From NCBI RefSeq assembly GCF_000255655.1, contig NZ_JH636434.1, positions 1,279,802 to 1,343,801 of the forward strand: 64,000 nt of DNA, written 5' to 3'. The translations under genes and the position numbers were made by a program. A model generated the notes under the pieces. It worked only from the letters and a program-made list of their open reading frames with translations, made no database searches and was not told the origin of the DNA. The stretch is from Schlesneria paludicola DSM 18645. Its GTDB lineage: Bacteria; Planctomycetota; Planctomycetia; Planctomycetales; Planctomycetaceae. Shown here one piece after another: positions 8,778-17,633 of the stretch (position 1 is its first letter; every line of letters begins with the position of its first letter).

Positions 8778-10166
8778 TTAACTAAAGAGTTCCATGATTG
8801 GCTTCGTTCCGAAATCGGCCAGCGGAAACGGTCGACCTGCGGGACCGGGCAAATGGGTTTCCACGTTCAGCCCAAGACTCTGATAGATTGTGGCGACGAT
8901 TTCGGGTGGTGTGACGGGCCGCTCGGCCGGATCCCCGCCGATCGGATCGCTGCGACCGATCACACGTCCGCCTTTGACGCCCCCTCCCGCGAAATAGACG
9001 GTCCAACACTGCGGCCAGTGATCGCGCCCGCCCGCCGGATTGACGCGCGGCGTTCGCCCGAATTCGGCCAGGTTGCAGACGAGTGTGTTGTCGAGCATTC
9101 CCCGCTGTGACAAGTCTTCAATCAGGGCGCTGTATCCCTGGTCGTACATCGGCGCGACCACATTCTTCATCCCTTCGATCGATGTGAACGGAAGCGTTCC
9201 ATGGATGTCCCAGGTCACTTCATTGAAAACCGTCAGAAAGGTGTTCACCGTGACGAACCGAACGCCCGCTTCCACCAGTCGGCGTGACAAGAGACAGCAT
9301 TGACCGAAGCGATTCATTCCATAACGTTCGCGAACCGACTGAGGTTCTTTGCTCAGATCGAATGCATCACGCGCCTGGGGACTGGAGATGATGCGAAACG
9401 CCGACTGAAAGCTGCTGTCGAGAAGTTGTGCGTTTTCGCTCTTTTCAAACCCCGCAATTGTCTGGTCGACCACGTCTCGCATTCGACGACGCCGGTCCAT
9501 TCGCGCCTCGCCGATCTGCTTGGGCGGCAACAGATCTGGAACGACGAAGTCAGGCTTGGACGGATCGGCATTCAAGGCGAATGGGTCATGCGCCTTGCCC
9601 AGGAATCCTGCGGCCTGACCGTTTGGCAAGTTGCCACCACCGGACCCCATCAATTCCGGCAGGACCACAAACGGAGGGAGATCGGTTTTTCGTCCCAGCA
9701 GATAGGCGGTCACGCTTCCTGCATGAGGCGTGTTCACCCCACCCGTGAAAAAGCGTCCGGTTTGCATCATTTGCCAGCCGGCATCATGAACGGCGGGCGC
9801 GCTGTGGTTGCAACTGCGGACAAACGAGATGTGTTGGGCCAGTTCGGCATGCCGTGGCAGGATCTCGCTGATCTGAATCTCGGGCGATCTCGTCGCGATG
9901 GGTTGAAACGGCCCGCGAATCTCACGTGGCGCATCCGGCTTGGGATCGAAGGTATCAAGCTGACTGGGTGCCCCCAGGTTGAAGATCATGATGCAAGCAC
10001 GATCGTTCTTTCCGGCGCCGGTGGTCGAGTCGGCGGCGAGGACGGATTGCCGCGCCAGATCGGCCATCGACAAGCCAATCGCGCCCAAGCTTCCGACTTG
10101 AAGAAAGTCGCGGCGCGAGACACCGTCACACGTGCGAACCGAACCGTCACCTGAAAGATTCAACAT
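8778..10166 (-). CDS. DUF1501 family Tat-exported protein
   Basis: 462 residues. The N-terminus has a twin-arginine signal (SRRDFLQVGSLGAIGLSM) placing it outside the cytoplasm. The body matches the DUF1501 family, distantly related to alkaline phosphatase/sulfatase folds and greatly expanded in planctomycetes: IMIFNLGAPSQLDTFDPKP near residue 58, then FVRSCNHSAPAVHDAG, and AEFGRTPRVNPAGGRDHWP near residue 380. The biochemical role of the family is not established. Family genes usually pair with DUF1549/DUF1553 cytochrome-like genes, but none is adjacent here. Start at 10166 is supported by AAAGGATG 8 bases upstream. Confidence 0.9.
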   Translation of the reverse strand: MLNLSGDGSVRTCDGVSRRDFLQVGSLGAIGLSMADLARQSVLAADSTTGAGKNDRACIMIFNLGAPSQLDTFDPKPDAPREIRGPFQPIATRSPEIQISEILPRHAELAQHISFVRSCNHSAPAVHDAGWQMMQTGRFFTGGVNTPHAGSVTAYLLGRKTDLPPFVVLPELMGSGGGNLPNGQAAGFLGKAHDPFALNADPSKPDFVVPDLLPPKQIGEARMDRRRRMRDVVDQTIAGFEKSENAQLLDSSFQSAFRIISSPQARDAFDLSKEPQSVRERYGMNRFGQCCLLSRRLVEAGVRFVTVNTFLTVFNEVTWDIHGTLPFTSIEGMKNVVAPMYDQGYSALIEDLSQRGMLDNTLVCNLAEFGRTPRVNPAGGRDHWPQCWTVYFAGGGVKGGRVIGRSDPIGGDPAERPVTPPEIVATIYQSLGLNVETHLPGPAGRPFPLADFGTKPIMELFS

Positions 10167-10643
10167 AGTCGATCATCCTTTCAGCTCTGCGTCTTCGAAA
10201 GGAAAGACGATCCCGAGATCGTTCCGTCGTTCGACATGCCCCAGACCGGGTCGAAGGTCGCTGTCGTCCCAGCAAGTAGACCAACTTCGCGCGGTCTCGT
10301 GCAAGTTCGCACGGACCAGACGCCGGCGGATGGTCCGTGAATTGGCAACGATTCCAATGTTGCGTCGCAGAACTTTAGGACCGATTGGACCTGAGGAAAT
10401 GACAGCGCCCACGCAATATCGACGAAATTATGCCCGCGTTGATTGGTATCCGATCCCCGTTGAAATTTCGTTCACGGCGTTGCCCGAGCGGATTGCGGTC
10501 CCACACTGTTCGACCACGGACAATTTGGCTGTGAACATCTCGCGCGGTGCCTCGTGTTTTCTGAGATGAATCTGCGCCAGCCCCCAACTCGTGAATGGTG
10601 ACGCGAGGCGTCATCCCGAGCTGCGACCAATATTGCCGACCAA
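10167..10643. other. Intergenic region, no gene seen
   Basis: About 480 bases between the DUF1501 start and the csrA terminator. Frames that stay open here begin inside the DUF1501 gene and have Arg/Pro/Thr-rich translations typical of shadows. It should hold the DUF1501 promoter, but I could not pick one confidently. Confidence 0.5.
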
Positions 10644-10680
10644 TAAAAAAAACCGGCCAAGCGTGAGAGCTTTGCCGGTT
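10644..10680 (-). terminator. csrA terminator
   Basis: Read on the minus strand, AACCGGC and GCCGGTT form a stem around a loop of about 16 bases, followed by a run of T. It lies 34 bases beyond the csrA stop codon. Confidence 0.8.
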
Positions 10681-10713
10681 CAAGTTTTTAAACGCGTCGC
10701 GCCGAACTGCTGA

Positions 10714-10917
10714 TTACAGCGAGTCGACGTCGTGACGGTCATTAATTTGTTCTTCAAGATGACCAGCGGGCTCACACAGTTCTTCACGAACGATGTTCAT
10801 GTCACGTGGAGCTTCGATTCCGATGCGCACGGTATTGGGACCAATCCGCACGATCGTGACCGCCACATTGTCGCCGATCAGGATTTTTTCGCCTGGCTTC
10901 CGAGAGAGAACCAACAT
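10714..10917 (-). CDS. csrA: Carbon storage regulator CsrA
   Basis: 67 residues beginning MLVLSRKPGEKILIGDN, the near-invariant CsrA N-terminus. The RNA-binding core continues through VTIVRIGPNTVRIGIEAP and the conserved helix RDMNIVREEL. CsrA dimers bind GGA motifs in mRNA leaders and repress or stabilise translation. The start at 10917 is fixed by family alignment and by the purine-rich GAAAGGGGTGG just upstream, although the frame opens ten codons earlier. The gene is monocistronic with its own terminator and has no fliW or flagellar neighbours, unlike the usual arrangement in Firmicutes and many other bacteria. Confidence 0.97.
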   Translation of the reverse strand: MLVLSRKPGEKILIGDNVAVTIVRIGPNTVRIGIEAPRDMNIVREELCEPAGHLEEQINDRHDVDSL

Positions 10918-11401
10918 ACCGCCACCCCTTTCCTGGTTACTGATCAATCATCCTTGTGCTTACTCAGCGGTCTCAACGGTCGCACTCACTTCATTGATCA
11001 ATCCGACAACCCGCCGGAAGTGTCATCAACTGGAGGACGACGTCAGAAGGATAACAGGTTGCCCAACAGGAAATCCAGTCTAATCCAAGAAATCAGAACA
11101 AACCCGACGCATGCCTACTTCGTCAGCAACCGCGTGAAAACTCCCGCAAACCCTGCGAGAAATGCACAGAAACCACGCAAAAAACGCGAGCAATCCGCAA
11201 AAACCGCGAAACCGCGTCACAAAATCGCCCTCAGGACGAAACCGACCTCCACCCGGCCAGGCGTGTGCACAAAAAATAGGCAGAACCACCATGCCTAGAT
11301 TTCGCGCAGTCGATCCACACTTGCTTTTCGCAAAGTCGAGCCAGATGCTAGCGACTCGTTTTCAGGATTCGGCGGGTCTTTTGTGAAGGGTGTGTGAGCC
11401 G
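10918..11401. other. Intergenic region between divergent csrA and oxidoreductase
   Basis: About 480 bases that must hold two divergent promoters. Between about 11135 and 11230 the plus strand is unusually A-rich and carries several CGCAAAAA/CCGCGAAA-like words. No gene or clear hairpin was seen. Confidence 0.45.
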
Positions 11402-12481
11402 ATGGTCAGGATCGGAATCGTCGGGATTGGGTTTATGGGCTGGGCGCACTTCTCTGGCGCTACAAAGATCACGGAGTCCGGCAAAATCACCGGCTCGAAA
11501 CTCAAGGGTGGGTCCGTCACGACGATCTGCACCCGCAGCCCGGAAAAACTGATCGGTGACTGGACGTCCATTCAAGGAAACTTCGGACCGCGCGGCGCGA
11601 AGCTTGATCTGACGAAAATCGTCGCCTACGACAACTATCACGAAATGTTCGCATCACCAGATATCGATCTGGTCGACATCTGTCTGCCAAACGACCAGCA
11701 TGAAGAGGTCGCGATTGCGGCGCTGAACGCCGGGAAAGACGTGCTGATCGAGAAGCCGATCGCCGTCGATCCCAAATCGGCCGATCGCATGGTCGCCGCG
11801 GCACGCAAGACGGGCCGAAAGCTGATGGTCGCCCAGGTTCTGCCGTTCTTCCCTGAATTCAAATTCGCCGCCGACACCATCGCATCGGGAAAATACGGAA
11901 AACTGCTCGCCGCGAATTTTCGTCGCGTGATCTCGCCGCCTAAATGGTCGGGTGACATGTCAGACTTCCGAAAACTGGGAGGCTGGGGAATCGACCTGCA
12001 TATCCACGACAACCATTTCATCGGACTGATTTGCGGAATCCCACAGCAAGTCTTTTCTCGCGGACTGGTTCAGGATGGCTTCGTCAACCACGTCCACACT
12101 CAATATGTCTACGAGAACTCGTCCCTTGCCGTGACGTCGCACAGCGGCGGAATCGCTGCCGACGGACTGGCATTCTCATCGGGGTTTGAGATTTATCTTG
12201 AAAAAGCGACACTTCTTTACTCGGCGGGAACGCTGGGCGGCGAGTGGGTCACGGATCGCCCATTGACGCTCGTCACGGGCGGGAAGGTAACGCAGCCCAA
12301 ACTAAAGGGCGGGGGCGAATGGTGTTCTCCATTCACGGCCGAGCTTCAAACCGCCGTCGATGCGATCAAGACCGGGGAAACGCCGCGATTGCTTTCGGAC
12401 GAACTGGCCCGCGATGCACTCAAGCTGTGCCACGCCGAAGCCAAGAGTATCATGACCAACAAGCCCGTGAAGGTTTCCTGA
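11402..12481 (+). CDS. Gfo/Idh/MocA family oxidoreductase
   Basis: About 359 residues. An N-terminal Rossmann fold starts VRIGIVGIGFMGWAHF (GxGxxG-type nucleotide site), followed by the family EKP motif (VLIEKPIAVDP) near residue 120 and the C-terminal GGWGIDLHIHDNHF region with the usual catalytic-region His residues. Such enzymes oxidise or reduce sugars and polyols with NAD(P). The specific substrate is not readable. The frame opens at a GTG at 11390, but ATG at 11402 begins exactly at the conserved beta strand and is preferred. An MBL-fold hydrolase follows 40 bases downstream. Confidence 0.9.
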   Translation: MVRIGIVGIGFMGWAHFSGATKITESGKITGSKLKGGSVTTICTRSPEKLIGDWTSIQGNFGPRGAKLDLTKIVAYDNYHEMFASPDIDLVDICLPNDQHEEVAIAALNAGKDVLIEKPIAVDPKSADRMVAAARKTGRKLMVAQVLPFFPEFKFAADTIASGKYGKLLAANFRRVISPPKWSGDMSDFRKLGGWGIDLHIHDNHFIGLICGIPQQVFSRGLVQDGFVNHVHTQYVYENSSLAVTSHSGGIAADGLAFSSGFEIYLEKATLLYSAGTLGGEWVTDRPLTLVTGGKVTQPKLKGGGEWCSPFTAELQTAVDAIKTGETPRLLSDELARDALKLCHAEAKSIMTNKPVKVS

Positions 12482-12521
12482 ACGCGGGCACCTGACGAAC
12501 TGACTGATCGGACGATCCGTA

Positions 12522-13361
12522 ATGGTTGAGAATCTGCCGTTTCAAACTCTGCAGCACGACGGCCTGACAATTGAGGGCTATTCGCGTGCGGCAGTCCAAA
12601 GCTACTGGCGGATCCCCGAACTGAAGCTGGGTTTCGATCTGGGTGGCAGCCCCTGGGACTTCATGAATGTGCCCACGATCTTCATAACACATGCGCATCT
12701 GGACCACATGGCCGCGCTGCCGGTCTATGTGGCCCGACGGCGCATGATGAAGATGGAACCGCCGACGATCTACCTACCCGAAGAGAATGTCGAGTGGGCC
12801 GATCGGCTGCTGAAAGTCTGGCAGCGACTGGATCGTGGTCGGATGGTTTGCCAACTGGTGGGCGTGAAGCCAGGCCAGGAAATCGAGCTGTCTCGCGATC
12901 ATGTCGTCACGACCTTCGAGACGCGCCACACGGTGCCGTCCGTCGGTTATTTGGTCTGGCAGCGCCGAAAGAAGCTGAAACTGCAGTATCAATCCATGAG
13001 TGGCAACGAGATCCGCGACCTGCGGAAATCGGGAGTCGACGTCACTCATGAAGTGCGAACCCCGCTGGTGTGTTACACCGGCGATACCGCGCCACCGGGA
13101 CTCGACAATTACCCGGCGCTCTACGAAGCGAAGATCCTGATTACTGAAATGACCTTCTTTCGGCCTGACCACCGGAAAGAGAAAATCTACAAATTCGGCC
13201 ACACGCATCTTGATGACATCATCGAGCGGGCCGATCGATTCAAGAATGAACTGATCATCATCATGCACTTCAGTACGCGCTACGCGACCAACCAGATTGA
13301 AAGGGCCGTCATGAAACGATTGCCCGCTCAACTGAGAGACCGCGTCAAGTTGTGGTTCTAA
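12522..13361 (+). CDS. RNase Z-like metallo-beta-lactamase fold hydrolase
   Basis: 279 residues. The zinc motif [12 protein letters not shown] near residue 52, a downstream His in [15 protein letters not shown], an Asp in [10 protein letters not shown], and the late [12 protein letters not shown] and IIMHFSTRY motifs follow the order of tRNase Z (ElaC) proteins. RNase Z trims tRNA 3' trailers. It is short and lacks an obvious flexible arm, so it may be an ElaC-like paralogue with another phosphodiester or ester substrate. It lies 40 bases after the Gfo/Idh/MocA gene and may be co-transcribed with it. Confidence 0.8.
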   Translation: MVENLPFQTLQHDGLTIEGYSRAAVQSYWRIPELKLGFDLGGSPWDFMNVPTIFITHAHLDHMAALPVYVARRRMMKMEPPTIYLPEENVEWADRLLKVWQRLDRGRMVCQLVGVKPGQEIELSRDHVVTTFETRHTVPSVGYLVWQRRKKLKLQYQSMSGNEIRDLRKSGVDVTHEVRTPLVCYTGDTAPPGLDNYPALYEAKILITEMTFFRPDHRKEKIYKFGHTHLDDIIERADRFKNELIIIMHFSTRYATNQIERAVMKRLPAQLRDRVKLWF

Positions 13362-13707
13362 CGCCTTGTCAGAACGAAAAACACGTACTGGGTGGCCAAG
13401 TCAGGACGAGCGCAGCCCTGCAAGACCCGAGGTTTCGGCAACCCACTGCAAACCCAGTCCACCCGACGCGACTCCAACAGAGCAATGAGATCAACGACTG
13501 ATGGCATTGAAATGAACTGACCGGCCCTTCAGACCTGCTTTTGACATTTCGGTCTGATCCAGAGTTACAGTGAAGTCGCCTTCGACCCTGGCAACGAAAC
13601 TGGCCGGCCTCGTTGGGCCTGAGGAAAAACATCACCACGCGACGACGCGGATCTTCCCCAACGTTTGCCCGCGCAATCCACAAATCACACCCCGAAAGGC
13701 TATTCGA
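13362..13707. other. Intergenic region, no gene seen
   Basis: About 350 bases between the RNase Z-like gene and the SDR gene. The plus frame open through it lacks conserved sequence, and the long minus frame is antisense to the SDR gene. No clear terminator was seen. Confidence 0.45.
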
Positions 13708-14490
13708 ATGCATGTACTCGACCGATTTCGCCTGGATGGCAAGCGACTTTTCATCACCGGTGGCAGCCGGGGTTTGGGACGCGAGATGGCGCTGGCAATC
13801 GCCGAAGCCGGCGCTGACGTCGTGCTGGTCGGCCGCGAAGAAGACAGCCTGCATAAGACCGCAGAAGATATTCGGCAACGCGGACGCGCCGCATTCCCCA
13901 TTGTCGGGGACATGAGCGAACCCGATCAGTGCGAACAGGTCTGCCAGCGTGTGCTGAAAGAATTTGGACCGATCGACATTCTTATCAACAACGTCGGCGG
14001 CCGTCGTGTCGACGTTCCGATCGAGGACCAGACGCTTGAAGAATGGAATCGGCTGATCGATTTGAACCTGACCAGCACGTTCCTGTGCCTCAAATATATC
14101 GGCGGAGAAATGGTGCGGCGCGGAACCGGGGGACGAGTCATCAATGTCGCATCCATCTCGGGCATGATCGCCAACCGTGGCATCGGTGGCCGTCACTATG
14201 AAACAGCCAAAGGAGCGGTGATTCAACTGACACGGTCCGCCGCCGCCGACTGGGCCCCTCGCGGCGTGACCGTCAACGCGATCTGCCCCGGCGGATTCAT
14301 GACGGCGCCGAATATTCGCTGGGCAACAGACTGCCCAGAGATGATCAAGAACTTCCGCTCACAGATCCCGAACGGAGACTTCGGCCAACCCGAAGACTTG
14401 GGACCGCTGGCGGTTTATCTTTCCAGTGACGCTTCGCGTTATATGACGGGCGCGTCAATTGTCATTGACGGGGGCTACACGCTCTGGTGA
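13708..14490 (+). CDS. Short-chain dehydrogenase/reductase
   Basis: 260 residues, the usual SDR length. The cofactor motif TGGSRGLG lies near residue 17, the NNVGG strand near residue 92, the catalytic Ser in INVASISGM near residue 148, and Tyr/Lys in HYETAKGAV. The C-terminus (PDASRYMTGASIVIDGGYTLW type) matches classical SDRs such as gluconate 5-dehydrogenase and FabG relatives. The SDR-type sequence GGSRGLGREMAL leaves NAD versus NADP open. The open frame extends 46 codons upstream, but ATG at 13708 starts at the family N-terminus. Confidence 0.9.
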   Translation: MHVLDRFRLDGKRLFITGGSRGLGREMALAIAEAGADVVLVGREEDSLHKTAEDIRQRGRAAFPIVGDMSEPDQCEQVCQRVLKEFGPIDILINNVGGRRVDVPIEDQTLEEWNRLIDLNLTSTFLCLKYIGGEMVRRGTGGRVINVASISGMIANRGIGGRHYETAKGAVIQLTRSAAADWAPRGVTVNAICPGGFMTAPNIRWATDCPEMIKNFRSQIPNGDFGQPEDLGPLAVYLSSDASRYMTGASIVIDGGYTLW

Positions 14491-14576
14491 TCAGCAGCGT
14501 CAATGCCGGCAACTTGAATTGAACCGTTGACGAGGCGACTTTTGCGCCCGTCGAATAGGCGCGAGGACCGTGACTC

Positions 14577-15497
14577 ATGGAATCAAAAGACCAGTGGATC
14601 GGCGAAGAATTGACGCCGCACGACGTTTGGCAGCATCGCGTCACAAAAGTCCTGACCAGTTGCCAGACTCCGTTTCAGACACTGGCGGTGGTCGACAGCG
14701 GCGTTTACGGCCGCGCGCTGGTCCTCGACAATCGCTGGCAAACATGTACGGGAGACGAGTTCCTGTATCACGAACCCATCGTCCACACGCCACTCGTACT
14801 TCATGGCAATCCGCGACGCGTTCTGATTGCCGGCGGGGCGGATGGCGGCGCCGCGCGTGAAGCTCTTAAGTGGAAAACCGTCGAAGAGATTCGATTGGTC
14901 GATATCGACGGAGCCGCCGTGGAAGCGTGTCGAACGTGGCTGCCTGAAATCCACCAGGGGTCGCTCAACCATTCTCGCGTCCACGTCGAAATCGGAGATG
15001 CCTATGACGTCATCGCCCAAGCACGAGATTGGGATGTGATCATCGCTGACCTCACCGACCCGATCGAAGACGGCCCGGCGTACAAGCTGTTTACGCGCGA
15101 GTTTTTCACGCATTGCCGTCAGGCCCTTCGCCCCGGCGGTCTCTTCGTTAATCAGGCGGGGTCGATGTCACCTCCGCTGCTAACACCTCTTTCGCGCACC
15201 GCGAAGACGATCGAATCGGTGTTCGCACACACGGCAGTCATGTCGGTCTTCGTGCCGACCTATGGTTCGCCGTGGGGCATGGTGCTGGCAAGTGACACAC
15301 CGATCAACACGTCACCGGCGATCGACGCGATCGATGCGCATCTCGCTCAGTCCGTCAACGGCCCACTGCGCATGTTCGACGGCCGGACACTGCTCGGATT
15401 GCTGCAGCCTCCACGGCACGTGCGGGAACGCATTGCCGACGAAACGATGATCTACTCGCTCGACAATCCACCACAATTATCACGCGGCAACGCGTGA
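14577..15497 (+). CDS. speE: Polyamine aminopropyltransferase (spermidine synthase-like)
   Basis: 306 residues. The glycine-rich decarboxy-SAM site reads GGADGGAAREALKW near residue 85 (family GGGDGGxxREVLKH), followed by the acidic IRLVDIDG and the signature ADLTDPIEDGPAYKLFTREFF near residue 160. The N-terminal beta domain that positions the diamine (SCQTPFQTLAVVD) is present. The product could be spermidine, thermospermine or a related polyamine. The early motif has Ala and Gly changes, so specificity is uncertain. No speD or speA is nearby. It converges with the leftward HD hydrolase gene 81 bases away. Confidence 0.85.
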   Translation: MESKDQWIGEELTPHDVWQHRVTKVLTSCQTPFQTLAVVDSGVYGRALVLDNRWQTCTGDEFLYHEPIVHTPLVLHGNPRRVLIAGGADGGAAREALKWKTVEEIRLVDIDGAAVEACRTWLPEIHQGSLNHSRVHVEIGDAYDVIAQARDWDVIIADLTDPIEDGPAYKLFTREFFTHCRQALRPGGLFVNQAGSMSPPLLTPLSRTAKTIESVFAHTAVMSVFVPTYGSPWGMVLASDTPINTSPAIDAIDAHLAQSVNGPLRMFDGRTLLGLLQPPRHVRERIADETMIYSLDNPPQLSRGNA

Positions 15498-15578
15498 CCG
15501 AATTGAACGGCGGGCCCCTTTGTCCCGCTGATCATCAGCGCAGAAAATTCGTGGCTTAACGTAACGACCGGCCTGGAA

Positions 15579-16259
15579 TCATGCATTTACTGGCGACTGA
15601 CGTCCAAAGTCCGCATTCCATTCGCTGAAGAATTGCTTCAGATAGGCTTCCATGAACGCGTGTCGCTGCGCGGCCAGACGGCGACCGGTTGACGTCTGCA
15701 TACGATCCTTCAGCAGCAGCAACTTCTCGTAGAAGTGATTGATCGTCGGGCTGTGCTTGGCTTTGTACGCCGCGAACGATTCATGCAGTTGATGGGGCGT
15801 CTCGGGATCGTGCATCGGGCGGCCAAAATGCCCGCCGAATGCGAAGGCACGTGCAATTCCAATCGCACCGATCGCATCCAGCCGATCGCCGTCCTGAACA
15901 CACTTTCCTTCGAGCGTTGGCATCTCAGTGGCAACGCCCGCCCCTTTGAACGAGACGCCGGCCACGATACCACACACGGCGTCGACCACCGTCGGATCGA
16001 CATGGTTCCGTTCAAGCCATTCGCGGGCGGCCCGTGGCCCCGCATGTTCGTCACCGCCATGGAATTTCCAGTCGGCGATGTCGTGGAGCAGGGCGGCAAG
16101 CTCGACGACACCGAGATCCGCCTGCTCTTGGCGGGCGATCTCAAGTGCCGTTCGCCTGACGCGATCGATGTGCCACCAGTCGTGCCCCGACGAGTCATTC
16201 GCAAGGACGTTACGAATATGATCCACGGTCAGGGATATGATCTCGGCAGTGACCAACAT
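15579..16259 (-). CDS. HD-domain phosphohydrolase
   Basis: 226 residues. The HD-superfamily metal site is visible as HDWWHIDRV near residue 26, the diagnostic HDIADWKFHGGDEH near residue 59 and the late CVQDGDRLDAIGAIGI Asp near residue 123. The order and length match the YedJ-type group of putative phosphohydrolases. Members act on nucleotides or other phosphoesters, but a substrate cannot be assigned here. It is the last gene of the ABC-2 operon, beginning 6 bases after the preceding stop, so it is probably translated from the same message. Confidence 0.85.
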   Translation of the reverse strand: MLVTAEIISLTVDHIRNVLANDSSGHDWWHIDRVRRTALEIARQEQADLGVVELAALLHDIADWKFHGGDEHAGPRAAREWLERNHVDPTVVDAVCGIVAGVSFKGAGVATEMPTLEGKCVQDGDRLDAIGAIGIARAFAFGGHFGRPMHDPETPHQLHESFAAYKAKHSPTINHFYEKLLLLKDRMQTSTGRRLAAQRHAFMEAYLKQFFSEWNADFGRQSPVNA

Positions 16260-16265
16260 CGACGA

Positions 16266-17633
16266 TTACCGATTTTCCAAGAACAGTCGCTTGAACTGCT
16301 TGTTGACGTTTTCCATCAACTGCGGGTTCTGCTGCTTGAGCTGGACCAGCCACTTGAGTGGATACTCTTCGGGCACCTTCTCTTGATGAATCTGATAGAT
16401 ATCATCCCAGATCTTCCAGCCGAGCACACATTCTTCGCACAGCAGATCTTCATCGACCAGGTCTTTGAATTCGGGCTGTTTGAGCAGTTTGTCGAAACCT
16501 TCCATTGCGGCATAAGCGGCAGCGCGGGCCTCTTCAAACTTCTGGGCTTTGAAGAACTGCTTGGCTTCGAAGAAGCTGCGATGTGCTTCGGCCGTTTCCT
16601 GTTCGGCTTCCGCGTAGGCACGCATGCGCCAATAACGATAGTTGACCATCTTTTGATACTGGTCGACAGCTCTGCGGACACGCACGGCATCATCTGGCGT
16701 CTTCGCGACCTGCTGGATGTCGTCCTGAGTCATTTCCATCCGGATGTCTGATTCATCCGATCCGATGGTCGCATGGAAGATTTCCCGGCCGTACTTTTCA
16801 GTCCAGTCCTGACGAGCGATTTCCCATGCGGTTCGTGTTTCTTCCCCGAACTTCCCGTCTTTCTGCAGGCCTTGTGCATAGTCAAACTGGCAACGGGCGG
16901 GCGTCGCGCGGAACAAGGTTCGGTCGAGAATGTGCTGCACTCGACTGAGTTCGCGTTCGCACGCTTCCAAGAACCAGTCTTTCGCGACCAGATAATTGTC
17001 ACGGCCGTCCGGGTTGAGCTCTGGATCAGGTCCGCCCTTGAAGACAGGATCTGGATCGTGCAGGAAGTACTTCCGATACTCGACCGATTCGTCGGCAACA
17101 CCGATCTTGTGCTGTAGAACTTTACCCATCCGGTAGAAGAGTTCGGTAGACCGTTTGTTGCGGGCAACACCACGTTTGAGCAGCTTCGCGCCTTGCTTAA
17201 CCCAATAGTACCGATCGGGCACAGCGTCCCATTCGGTCGAGGTGTTGTAGGCGAGATTCCAGCCGTTGATGTCCCACACACGTTCATAGTGTGGCTGAAG
17301 TCGCACGATCGATTCCGTTGTGGCCTGCATTTCGGCCCAACGCTTCATGTCCTTTTGTTCGTCGAGTTCAATCCAGAGCAGGTTCACGGCGACGCCGCGC
17401 ATTCCCAGCAGAACCAGATTGATCGCAGCGCCCGAGGCGTCGACGTCACCGAGATCGCTTTCGCCCAAGTCGTACTTGCTGCGAAGCTGTGAAAGTAATC
17501 CGCCTGGATTCTTCTTTCCGTCCTTCTCGGCAGCCCCTTCGGACGGCAAGCTCAATTGGATAATCGGAATCAGCAGGACGATGATACCGACTAGGTACAC
17601 CAGCTTTCGCTGTTGAGATGTCAATTTGTTCAT
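16266..17633 (-). CDS. Membrane-anchored partner of the ABC-2 permease
   Basis: 455 residues starting MNKLTSQQRKL. One N-terminal membrane helix (VYLVGIIVLLIPIIQLSL, about residues 11-28) is followed by a largely helical, charged domain rich in Trp, Tyr and Glu, plausibly TPR-like (WAEMQATTESIVRLQPHYERVWDINGWN region). The start is firm: its ATG overlaps the TGA of the permease (ATGA), implying translational coupling. I recognise no catalytic motif. The coupling argues for a subunit or accessory of the transporter. The extracytoplasmic placement of the large domain is inferred. Confidence 0.85.
   Translation of the reverse strand: MNKLTSQQRKLVYLVGIIVLLIPIIQLSLPSEGAAEKDGKKNPGGLLSQLRSKYDLGESDLGDVDASGAAINLVLLGMRGVAVNLLWIELDEQKDMKRWAEMQATTESIVRLQPHYERVWDINGWNLAYNTSTEWDAVPDRYYWVKQGAKLLKRGVARNKRSTELFYRMGKVLQHKIGVADESVEYRKYFLHDPDPVFKGGPDPELNPDGRDNYLVAKDWFLEACERELSRVQHILDRTLFRATPARCQFDYAQGLQKDGKFGEETRTAWEIARQDWTEKYGREIFHATIGSDESDIRMEMTQDDIQQVAKTPDDAVRVRRAVDQYQKMVNYRYWRMRAYAEAEQETAEAHRSFFEAKQFFKAQKFEEARAAAYAAMEGFDKLLKQPEFKDLVDEDLLCEECVLGWKIWDDIYQIHQEKVPEEYPLKWLVQLKQQNPQLMENVNKQFKRLFLENR

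Noticed and set aside
11135..11230. A-rich cluster of CGCAAAAA-like words as a possible replication origin.
   Set aside because: No DnaA boxes of the usual TTATCCACA type and no dnaA or dnaN nearby.
13369..14226. 285-residue minus-strand frame.
   Set aside because: Antisense to the clear SDR gene and without any conserved pattern.
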